Shown here one piece after another: positions 13,801 to 25,800 of a stretch of DNA of 64,000 nucleotides (position 1 is its first letter; each line of letters opens with the position of its first letter). The stretch is from Chimonanthus salicifolius (taxonomy: Eukaryota; Streptophyta; Magnoliopsida; Laurales; Calycanthaceae). The stretch covers positions 48,916,111-48,980,110 of the forward strand of contig CM023537.1 in assembly GCA_013350335.1 (NCBI GenBank), read 5' to 3'. A model generated the notes under the pieces. It saw only the letters and a list, made by a program, of their open reading frames with translations. It was not told where the DNA came from and did no database searches. The translations under genes and the position numbers were made by a program.

Positions 13801-16800
13801 TAGTTTAGGAGAGGTGAGGAAGGATATATGGAAGTGGCGACTAGGGAAAGGGATGGCTGAATGGGTGTAACAGTAAAGGGAGGGGTCCAAAAGGGGGTGA
13901 CGACAGTTGTGGAAGGGTTGTTTGGGGAAAACGAATGATGTAGAGGGACTTGGATAGGCAGCGGTGACTTGGAATGGGTTTAGGGACAGATAATAAGGGA
14001 CGAAAGGCTTAGGAGTGGAAGATTGAGGGAAGCGATGCTTGTAACAGGTGGGGAAAGGGGAGGCAGCAACAAGGAATGGAGTATTTGGGTCTGGCGACAG
14101 CCAAGGGGTGGTCTTCAAAGGTTTTGGGAGCAAGGGGAAGGTTTGGAAGGATTCACGGCAAAGGTATGTGGGATTGGGAAAGGGATACGGCAGTAAGGCC
14201 TGGGTTTAAGCTCCAAAAGAAGATAAAAGAGAAAGGGAAGAAGAGAGAAGAGATGAGAGAAAAGGAGAGAAGAGAGGAGAGAAGAGAGAAGAGAGATAGA
14301 TAGGTACCTGATTCAAAGAGGCTTCTCACCGTCTTCCGGCTTTGCACTGCAGGTAGGTGGCTTCACACCAAACCCTCAAGGGGAAATCAGCAGGCGCATG
14401 GGCTACGGCTCTAGGCTTTCCTTTCTTCTTCTTTTTTTGTCATTCCATCGAATGCCTTCTCTGCTGCTGGAGTAAGGTTATAAAAACCCTACAACATTAA
14501 GTGGTGGCTGGGCCTGGCTCAAAACTGGGCCCAGGCCCAGCTGGGTTGCTCTGCATCACTATGTCCATGCTGTGTCCGAGCCAGGGGTCAAAATATCGGC
14601 CGATACTGTGCGTATCGGCCGATATAATTCGGTTTTTCAACCACCGATTTATATCGGCCGATACGTATAGTATCGGCCGTACAAAAAAAAATTCGGCCGA
14701 TATGTCCGAATTTTTGACCGAATTATCGGTCATCATATCGGCCGAATTTTAAAAATTCGGTTTTTTGTTTTTTTTTTTTAAAAAAAAACTTTTTTTTTCA
14801 TAATAAATATCGGCCGAGATGACCGATATATCGGTCCAAATCTCGGCCGAATCTGGGCCGAATTTGGGCCGAATCGGCCGTTTTTTCCCCCTGAAAACAG
14901 TAAATCTCGGGCCTGGGCCCAACTCAAGTTCGGCGATATTTTACCGATATATCGGACGATATCTCATGTCCGATATATCGGGCGAGATCTCGGACGAGAT
15001 CTCACCTGTCAACCAATTTCTCCCCATCACATCTCTGTGTACAGCGGACTGCAGGATTCGGCTGGTCCGGCATGCCTGAATATTTTATTATTTTTTTTAA
15101 ATCCAAAAAATCGAACCGGTCCAATTTTTTCCTATAAATACCATTCACCTACATCTCAAATTTCACACCTTATTTTCAAAGAGAAAATCAGATTTTACTA
15201 TTTATCTTTCAAAAAAATTGCACTCTTCATTACTTGATTTAAGTAAGTTCTAAACGACCCGGATTTGTTTGAAACCGAACGATCCAGACCGTTCAAAGGT
15301 TTCTTCATTTACAGATCTACTGATCTTGTAAGTTTTGTAATTTATTTCGATTTATCTGTATTTTATTTTAATTTTTTTAGCCAAAAATAACATAAAAGAA
15401 GTTAAAAAATGCTTGAAGTTAAATAAGATATGTAGTAATAAAAGCTTTATATAGGTATTATAATTTTTTTTCCATCTTAATGTATCTGTAGTTAGTTTTT
15501 GTGTACTTTGTTAGTTACTATTTTTTTTCATTTATTTATTCATTTTTGTTAACTATTTCAACATAAAATAGCATAAATGAAAAAAAAAGTTAGAAAATGA
15601 TAATACCTATAAAATAATAGATGAACATTTTTCATTTGCTCTTAGTTACTGTTACTAACATGTTAAAATTTACAGCAACATTTTTTACATTCACTTACTC
15701 CTTATTTTAATTATTTCATTATTATCTATGGACTATGATATATAAATGTTAGTAAATGGTAAAACCTATAAAATAATACATGAAATTTTTTTATTTGTTG
15801 TTATTTAATGTATGCTAACTTCTTTTACAGGGATGAAATTTTTTCCTTTTATTTTATTTCTTTTTGTAATTATTTCATTATTATCTATGGACTATGATAT
15901 ATAAATGTTAGAAAATGGTAAAACCTATAAAATAATACATGAACTTTTTTTATTTGCTGTTATTTAATGTATAATAACTTCTTTTAAAGGGATGCAATTT
16001 TTTCCTTTTATTTTATTTCTTTTTGTAATTTTCACCATTTTATTACTATTTATATAATTTCCCACTATCGTAACTTCAAAAATATATTAGAAGATGAAAA
16101 TGTCCGATATTTTATGAAAAAATTACATATTCAATAAGCTCATAATTTTCTGCATTTGCTGTAATTTTTTTGGATTTTTTTTTTTTTAAAAAAAAAAAAC
16201 GGGGAGGAGAGAGAAAAAGTTCGGCCGATATATCGGCCGATATGAAAAATCGGCGGGGATAACGGCCCGGCCGATTTTTTTACCCCTGGTCCGAGCATCA
16301 TAGTGTGTGGTGGTAAATATTTATGGTGGTGTCTTACCTATTTGAAACCGTACTTTGGATTATTAATGGAGAGGAAAATGCAGAAAAGATGTTATAGACC
16401 TTATTCATGAATCAATTACTTGAATTGTCTTAGCTTACTCTTTATATGCATTTCCTGTATTTCTTTTAATGCAAGTAATGCTACTTTGTAGCCATATTAA
16501 GATGTAACTAGCTTGCTGCAGTTTTTCATTTCCTCTCCTGATCTGCAATTTGTTTTTTCCCCCTCAATTTTGGGATACTTTTTCAGGGCAAGGCAAGTTG
16601 TATGGTGGCAGTTGCTCTTGCACCTGAACCAGGATGGGAGGTGTGCTTCTTCATATAGTAACTATATAATCACATCTTTTATTCGAAATAATATTGCTGC
16701 ATTAAATATCACATGAAGATGTTTTCTTGTTGATTATTCTTGTAGCTTCTATGTGATGGCTCTCTTGATATCTTTTGACTGTCTTTCGAATGATCTTCTT

Positions 16801-19800
16801 ACTTTCGTAAAGGTGCTATTGACAATAATTAGGTCCATTATTTCCAATATTACATCATCACCTTTCAAACTTGTCAACATTATAGGGCAAATTAAATAGG
16901 TCATTTGTTCTTGTGGGGTGCTATCTCACAGGATCAGATTTTTCACAAAGTCTGGCAACTCACAATGGTGCCCAAGACCTGGTCCATTAGGCTGAGCTAG
17001 CCAACCTTTGCCCAAGGCTAGGAGGTTCTATTTAGTGCAAACCACACAAGAGAAGGGAACTCATCTCAAAGGGACTTATCCCAATTTTATTCTCTGTGCA
17101 CTTAAGTAAACTCGTCTTGGCCACCAAACGTCCATCTTTGGTTCAAGGGTGCCTTTAAACAGACTTACAACTCCTTGCTCTATTTCGCTGCATAGCACTC
17201 CATCTTTGGTCATAATTGCGTACAGTTGAGACACCAGTTACATACATGTGCTGCCTAGCATATCCAACGTCATGCACTGTCTCTGTGTTTGTGCCCAGCA
17301 TGCCTTGTCCCATGCCAAGAACTTAGGTAATTGCTCATCTCTGTCTGTCACCTGGCCACACCATGCAGAGAATGGGTGAGCAACTGCCTTATTGTGGTGC
17401 AAGTCTGCTCGCACAACTAGGTCATGTCCCAGTCCATGGCCTTATTGTTGGTAGCTGCAGGAGTTGGTCATGCACCACCTGCTATATGCCATGGCTCGGA
17501 CCCTTGATACCACTACTGCACCAAGGCAATGATTTGTTCAAATCATGGGTCTGCTAGGCTTGGTGAACACCTGATCAGTTCGTGTCTCAGTTTTGGGACA
17601 AGCTGTCTTGCTTTTGGGTCATTGCAATCCATTTCTGAGTCACTGGCTCATTTATGGGACTTATTTCATGTTCGCATCCCATTTTCTTCCACAGGGTCTC
17701 CCTTATAAACTTGGGAGTGTCCCATGTCAACGAGCATGATAAATACTCTCCTATAGAAGTTGCAAGGCATTTTCCCAAATACTTCTCATGTGACAGTCAT
17801 GCAATTGTTCTCATGCATATGCCTACTTGTGTATATGGCCATATGCTGCTCGCTTGTGCACTTGCTGCTTACACGGCTGTTTGTACATGTGCCCACATGT
17901 CAGTGCTCACTGTTACCCAGCCATGCATGCGTACACACTCATGTGTGCCTGCGTGGCCATGGGTGTCCATGCATGCCTGAGCATGCTGCCAACCAGTGCC
18001 CTGACTGCCTTTGCTGCCTTACTTGAGCTACTTACCTTGGACTGATGCTGATGCATGACAAGCTCCGATACCAAATCTGATGTAGGACAGACTCTGATAT
18101 CAAATATGATGTAATACATGCTCTGATATCAAATATGATACAGGACAAGCTCTGATATCAAATAAGATACAGGACAAGCTCTGACAACAAACATAATGTA
18201 GGAAAAAAGTGAAGTGTGCCCTAAAATAAGGGTTAAGACATTCAAAACCTTAGATCTACGAGTGCAACGATGGAAAATAAGAAATCTGAATGATATCTAC
18301 TATATATGCACACAATATGCAATTAGAATGCTGATTTAAGAAGTTAAATATTCTACAATAAAAAATTAGAACAAGATCTTACGGAAATAACATCACAAAA
18401 TCAAGAGAACTAAAGAAATCTATGGCATGCAAGCATATTAAGCCCTAGAAGTAACCACAAATCGAGTTTAGGGTGTCCATATATCCTAAGGTCAGATTCA
18501 AGATGTCCAAAGTTCCCCATACAGCTGAAATGGTAGTGTGTCACAATGGAAAATCGAGTCCTACTTGAATCCAAATCCAAAAGACCCCCGAAATAGGTCT
18601 AAGAAAGGGGCTGTTTGATGGGTTTTTATGCAAATCATGTCTTTAACGGTCACATGGCCGGTCGGATTCTCGTGGTTGGTGGCCTGCGGTTTGAGGTTCT
18701 GGCCTTGGCTAGCCCTTCTTCAGGTTTGTTTAGGGTTTTTTGGACTGTTTAGGGTTCTAGAAATGTGAGAAAATTGGAGTAAGGAGAAGAAGAAAAGAGA
18801 AGAAGTAATCTTTCAAAAAAAAAAAAAAAAGAAAAGAAAAGAGAAGTAGAAGAGATTAGAAGGAGAAGATAGAAAGCACTTGGTTCCTTGGAGTTACACC
18901 AAAGGAAGAATGGAGTCACACCAATTGTCTTCACAAGAAGAGTACGTAAAAGATTTCTTCAATTGTATTCTATTCTTAAAATAATAGTTGCTTACAAGTA
19001 GACTCTTTGGTGAAGGTTGGAGTGGCCAGAGTTGAACCTTATATTGAGTGGTTGTGAGTTATTGGTAGGAGTGTAGGGGTGATTGTGGTGGGAGTTTTGT
19101 TTCATATTGTTGATTGTAATGCTTCCTTTGTATTCTCATTGTATGGGGCCGTGGGTGGAGGTTGTAGAATAAGAGAATAAAGAAAAGAGGTTAGAGAAGA
19201 AATTCTCTGACTGTTGTATTGATTCTGTGTCCTTTTCACTGAATGTATACATGTATATATAAAAGAAAGAGAGCTAATCTAGACATCTATATTAGGAAAC
19301 AAATAACCCAGTGGTTATCTACAATTAATTACACCACTAATGGGATTTTGGCCAACACTGCTCTGATGTGGGCCCCGCAACCTTTATATGTTCTAACATG
19401 GGTCCCACAACACTCCCCCTCAAGCTAGTTCGAAGATTTCAAGTAAACCCAGCTTGCTAACAACCGAATCGAGCTAAGTTTAGGGAATGGACTTAGTAAA
19501 AATATCTGTCAGCTGATCCTTGGACTTCAGATGAGGAGTAAAAAGTCGACCTTATGAAATATGTTGACAAATAAACTGGCAATCAACTTCAATGTGCTTA
19601 GTCCTCTCATGAAATACTGGATTGGAGGCAATGTTGATGGCCGCCTGATTGTCACAGAACATGAGGAGTGGATCAGCAGGAGCAAAGCTCAATTCAGTAA
19701 GGAATTGTCGAAACCACAGCAATTCAGAAGCAATATTAGCCATGGCATAATATTCGGCCTCAGCACTGAAACGAGCAACAACTGTTTGCTTTTTGCTTCG

Positions 19801-22800
19801 CCAAGCAACCAAATGGGAGCCCAAGAAAACACAATAACCAGTAGTAGAGCGAAGATCATCTGGAGAGCCGGCCCAATCAACATCAGAATAACCGCAAACC
19901 AGAGAAGTAGACTAGTGTGCATAAAACAGGCCGTGGCCGGGATGAGCCTTAGCATATCGAAGGATGCGAAACACAACATGAAGGTGAGTGTCCCGTGGTT
20001 CATGCATAACCTGGCTGACAACAACAACAACATAAGATAAGTCAAGTCTTACGAGTGAGATAAATTAGCTTGCCGACAAGTTTCTGATAGAAACTTGGTT
20101 TGTCAAGAAGAGTTCCATCAGAGGCAGATAACTTGGTATTCACATCCATTGAAGTACCGCGGGTTTGTAACCAGAATAGCCAGCTTCCTGGAGGAGATCC
20201 AGTGCATACTTTCGTTGAGAAAGAAAGAGGCCACGGGACGACTGAGCAACTTCAATGCCAAGAAAGTACCTGAGTGACCTCAAGTCCTTTATATCAAAAG
20301 TCCGTTGAAGATACTGTTTGAAGGAAGAAATGACTTCATTATTGTTACCGGTGAGTACAATATCGTCAAAATAGCTCACCAAAATCATTACAATGGAGTG
20401 GAGACGGTATATGAAGACTGAGTGATTCGACTGACAGCGGGTAAAACCATAAGGTAGCATGGTACTGCTAAATTTCTCAAATCAGGCACGAGGAGGTTGC
20501 TTAAGACCATAGAGAGCCTTCTTGAGTCTGCAGACAGAGTGAGGCTCCCCCTGCTTAACAAACCCCGGAGAAGGAAGCATATAGACTTTCTTCCTGAAGG
20601 TTACCATGGATTTCTTCACATCTAACTGGTGTAGGGGCCAAGTATAAGTGGTTGCAAGGGAAAACAAAATGCGCACAGAGCTAATCTTGGCAACAGGTGA
20701 AAAAATGTCCTAATAGTCAAGTCCATAAGTCTATGTGAAGCCTCTGGCTACGAGGTGTGCCTTATAGCATGCAATAGATCCATCTGCATTATACTTCAAG
20801 GCAAAGACCGATTTGCACCCAATTGGAGTTTTGCCTGGAGGTAGAGAAACCATTTCTCATGTGCCGTTCTTCTCAAGGGCAACTAATTCTTTATCCATGG
20901 CTCCTTTCCAGGTAGGATTTTTCAAGGCCGTGTCGATCCTCTTGGGTATCTTAATGTTGTCCAATGCTGTGAGAAAACTGTGATAGGAGGGTGAAACAAC
21001 ATGATATGAGACAAAACGATCAATGGGATGGCTAGTACAAGAACACTTACCTTTGCGAAGCGCAATAGGAAGATCAGACGGATCAGAGACCGGTGAATCT
21101 GAATCACTGGCAGATGGATGGGTGGAGTCAGTCGCATATGGCAATCGAGACTGTCGGCATTGGTACACCAGAAGAGGCTTAGGAGGACTCGGGGAAGGAA
21201 GATTTGCAGGGACAAGAGGAAGAACAGGAGAATGAGAAGAGGTAGAGGAAGCTGAAAAATATGGGTCCTGCTAAAAAAAGGTGACATCCATGGATATGTA
21301 TGTTTTTCCAGTGATAGGATCGAGGCACTTATATAGCCTTTGTGTAAAGGTGTGTAACCTAGAAAAACACAGTGCACAGCCAGGTGAAAAAGTTTATGGC
21401 CAAAGAAGTTGTGAACAAAACAAACACACCCAAAGACATGTAAGGGAATTTGAGGAATAGGTTTATGTGAGGAGAGATGATCTATGGGGGGCTGATTTTG
21501 TAAGATGTGAGAATGCATTCTGTTGATGAGATAACAAGCAGTTAACACTGCTTCTGGCCAATAGGACGATGGGACATGCATGGTAAAAAGAAGAGATCTG
21601 GCTACTTCAAGAAGGTGACGGTTCTTTTGTTCAGCTACACCATTCTGTTAAGTGTAGAAGGACAAGAGAACTGAGAATCAATGCCATGGTTTTGCCAAAA
21701 AAAAAAGAAGAAAAAGGAGTGTGACAAATATCCCCCCGTTATCACTTTGTAAAACCTGAATTTTACACCCAAATTGATTGTGAACGCACTGGTAAAAAGT
21801 CTAGAAGTGATCAAAGAGGGTGGGCATTCCAGCCATATGGTCAGTAGCACCAGAATCTACTATCCAGGAATGATGATAGGCATGATGGGCAGATGATTCA
21901 GTACGTGCAGTAGAAGAGACATCATTGGAAACCTCAGAGGATTGAAGGCGCTCCAGCCGTTGCAATATTAAGGTCATGTTGAGTCACAGGGGCATTGCCA
22001 CATCAGAGGAAGGAGGAGTAGTAGGGGGTAGCGGAGACATTGGCTTGCTTAGGTCGCCCATGTAGCTTGTAGCAGGAGTCAATGGTGTGGTTATTCATGT
22101 TGCAATAGGTGCAGAACCGAGTACCCTTCTTTCGTGAGCCTTTGTTGTCTTTGCGAGGATCAGAGGACATATCTGGAGGAGTAGATGTAGAAGGTGATGC
22201 CATGAGTCTGAGGCTGTATCCAAAGGAACGATAGAACACAAAAATCTACCCAAGGAGAAGATTCTGCAGTTGATTTGAGAAGAAGAAGCCGATGTGGGTC
22301 CCACACAACATAATCGAAGGCAAACTCTGCACAGATACAATATAGAGGCAGTGGCGACAGTGGAGGATAAGAAACCAGATGCGTATTGGCCTATTCCTAC
22401 CTGATCTTGTAGAAAAGGACCCAAAATTGGGTACCTAGATGCCTCTGACAGCAAGAAGAAAGCCCAAAAAATGGGACCTACCGTGGATGGATGGTGGGAA
22501 GCCAAGTGCGATGAAAGCACATGCTTGGGGCAATCCTGGGAGGCTTGATTGGAAGCCTAAAATCTGCAAGAGGAAGGAGATCGAAGCAGTCGAACCCAAA
22601 AAACAGGGATCTGGGCGTCTCAGGCCACAACTGAAGAACTGTGGAAAGAGGGGCCCACAGTTTAGCGAGAACCTAGGTCCACCTGGGGCGGAACTAGGTG
22701 GGCCAGGGGCGAAAACAATGATGTGAATCCAAGATGCAGAGGATGAGGATCCTGTTGGATTGAAAGAAAAAACTAAATATGCAGCAAGGAAAAAAACGGC

Positions 22801-25800
22801 AAATCTACCCAGGAAGAAGAGAGGCAGATGGCAAGGTTCGATCCTCCTAGAGCAAAAATCCAACCCAATGGATAGAAGGGTGGGAAAAAACGACATGGGT
22901 AGATGGGTCCCCACCGGCAAAACTTTCTTCGGAGAAGAAAATTGTTGCAGAAAGGAAAATTAGGGAGCAGAGAAACCGTCCCTGGCTAATACTATGTAGA
23001 ATAAGAGAATAAAGAAAAGAGATTAGAGAAGAAATTCTTTGATTATTGTATTGATTCTGTGCCCTTTACACTGAATGTATACATGTATATATAAAAGAAA
23101 AAGAGCTAATGTAGGGATCTATATTAGGAAACAAATAACTCCGTGGTTATCTACAATCAATTACACCACTAATGGGATTTTGGTCAACACTGCTCCGATG
23201 TGGGTGCCACAATCCTTATATGTTCTAATATGGGTCCCACAACAAAGGTGTGTTATGTTTTGGACTGTTTCATTTCTGTATAAAGCTTTTATGCAGTCCT
23301 TATCTCGTTCACTTTTATCTTTATTAATATATTATTATTTTCTTTGTTAAAAAAAAAGGGTGCTTACAAGTATTTATAAGAAAATTTAAGCAACCCTGGA
23401 AACACTACATATGTGCGCCACATATGCATACAATACAAACCGTTTGAAATAACTTATTACATCCCGTTAAGTCTGTTACTAAAATAAAATAAACTTCCTA
23501 AATCAATCAATACACTTAAAAAAATGAGGATGAAGACTCAGATTGGCTGAATCCATCTAAACAACTCAGATCAAGCCAACCATGATTTGACGGACAAAAG
23601 CAACTCCCACAACTCAATCTGATGAAACAGATTGTCAAATCGAGCCTTCCAAGCAATCTAATAATGGATCCATGCACAAATGTTAGATTTGATAGTCATC
23701 TCCCAACCACAATGTCTCGACGGCTGTGTGAATCTCGCTTATGAGATCTTTGATAGACCCAGTAGCCATCATGGACATCTTCGTTAATCGCCCACAATAA
23801 CACCTCCAGCCACCTAGATCATCACCCTTGAATCCAAACCGTCAATCCCTCTCACCCAAATGTTTCATCCCAATACGTTATCACCCGAGTTGTCCTAGAG
23901 GGTGGCTTGCACTTGATGTCTTGGCCAGCCACCCTCTAGGCCACTTGTGTGAAGTGACAAAAAGTCGAGTTCTACCTCAAAATGTTATCATGTCATAGTT
24001 TTCTAACAACTTGCACCCATGACTAGCCAATTCTAGGGTCACCTAGTTAAGGTTAAGCGTGTAACGTGTATGCAAGGTTGTTACCTTTTGGGTGTTTGTA
24101 TCTGATATGGACCCAAACTAGAAAAAGAAAATCCAAAAATAAATAAATAAAGAAAACAAGAGAAAAACAGGGATAAGGGTTTGAATTTGAGGAGAGACAA
24201 TATCTCCAAGCCAACCTTATTGTCTCAATTGAGGAGCAACTTTACCTATTAGCCAAAGTTAATTTTCGAGAAATTGTCATGTTTTCATTATTCAATTTAA
24301 CCCACATATAAAAATGTGATTTACAACTAACATAGAAATAATAACAAATTGGAATTTTTTTTCTTTTTTAAGATAAAATTGAAAAGATTGGAAAGCATCT
24401 CTCTTTTATTTAGCAAACCTAGTCTCCTACTCAATATTAACATTGATAAATTGGAAAATAAATCTTTTATTGTGATGATGTGATCTGGCCCAGTGCTTCC
24501 ACCACTATCCCTCTCAAACATTTCCAATTGATTTATTTCATTTTTGGGGCATAAAGGTCTTTATTTTGCACATTATTTTATTTTTGATATCATATCAAGT
24601 ATATCAAAGTTGGCCTCTACCTCATCCTTCAGATGATTCATGCCAAGCATATGAAAGTGACATCATTTGAATTACTATCCTCGTACCTTTAAAAACTTTA
24701 ACTTGCTGATTTCTTCTCCCATTTACCTTTAAAACTAAAATGAATTTTATTACTAGAAATCTACTCTCCATCTGACCAGTTGGGCAATGATTTGTTGGCA
24801 TCGATATTTGCCTCAAACCTGATGATCAAATCATTCTCAGGACCTAAACAAATCCAGATTCAAGGGATTTGAGATATCTATGCATGGGTTAGGTCAGTTA
24901 GGCTCCATCAAGTTGATTTAGCAATCTAATCTAATCCATTGTCAAAACTATGACAAGTACATTGAGATTGGTTGATCCTTGCTTAGCTCCCAATTTTTAT
25001 TTTTATTTTTGAACAATCACAACAAAAAGAAAGTGATATTAATAGAAAAAGAACGTACAAAGTAATGGTATAAAAGGCTTATATCCACCAACCCAACAAC
25101 AAAGGAAAATACAAACATCCCCACATAAAACCACCCAACCCCAAGGGAATTACAAAGATCCCCTATAGAAGTCATGGTCCAACATCTCTTTTAACACCGT
25201 AGTCTGTAGAAGGCCTTCCTTTGTCATTGATCTTGCTTGTCCTTTTTATTTTGGGTTCTTAGAATCATTGCGAAGAGGTAGTGAGAAGGTCTGCTCTAGT
25301 GGTGCCTTTTTCTTCTTTCCGAGCACCTTGTACCACATTTAACATTACATGAGTACAAGAAAGTTTATGTTGCTTTTTCTTCTGTACTCGCTGCATACAA
25401 GGTTGATTTTGATCTATATTCTGCTTGATTCATAGTCAGTTCATATTTATGTGAAGGTTCTCGATGCATGTTCAGCTCCAGGAAACAAAACTGTTCATCT
25501 TGCTGCACTTATGAGAGGAAATGGGAAGGTCATAGCATGTGAGCTTAACAAGGATAGAGTTAGACATCTAGAAGATACAGTAAAGAGGTCTGGAGCTTCC
25601 AGTATCCTTTTTGCCGCAATGGGTTTGCATGTGATCTATGTACTTGTAGAATGGTTGTATGTTGTAGCATTCTCTCTTCTTATTAGTTTCATAAGCAGCC
25701 TCCTATATAGTGTATTCGGGTGTGTATTTTGTGTTTGTATGCATTGAGGTAGTAGATTTACCCTCCATGGATTACATAGATCTCCATAGGATTGGTCATT

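Larger units (their letters stand above)
19163..23244 (-). mobile_element. Ty1/copia retrotransposon, minus strand, internally deleted
   Basis: LTRs 19163-19412 and 22995-23244 (250 bp each, TG...CA as TGTTGTGGGACCC...TTCTACA on the minus strand). The polypurine tract GAGGGGGAG abuts the left LTR, and a degraded primer site tagtattagcc lies beside the right one. Flanks gaggt/aaggt resemble a 5-bp TSD with one mismatch. The minus strand holds a gag zinc knuckle, protease, truncated integrase, RT and RNase H, in copia order, with stops and a protease-integrase deletion. It is antisense to NSUN5. Confidence 0.88.
19001..23360 (+). mobile_element. 5'-truncated LINE tail with 12-bp TSD, split by copia
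   Basis: Outer flanks TGCTTACAAGTA (18989-19000 and 23361-23372) are a perfect 12-bp duplication. Between them, apart from the copia insertion 19163-23244, are 19001-19162 and 23250-23360. These form a typical LINE 3' UTR (ttggactgtttcatttctgta, ttattaatatattattattt) ending in an A-run (23349-23357). This is target-primed insertion of a short 5'-truncated copy. Confidence 0.7.

Noticed and set aside
13621..14133. A 170-codon minus-strand open frame
   Set aside because: It lies wholly within the solo LTR, is Pro/Ser/Phe-rich low-complexity sequence and matches no known domain. Related LTR copies do not keep the frame.
18060..18205. CRISPR-like repeat array
   Set aside because: The window is plant nuclear DNA. 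The units are contiguous without unique spacers and match the tRNA primer-binding site of an LTR element.
22435..22920. A 161-codon minus-strand open frame next to the copia 5' LTR
   Set aside because: It overlaps a + frame and lies in the untranslated leader before gag. There is no gag similarity, and the composition is that of a leader.
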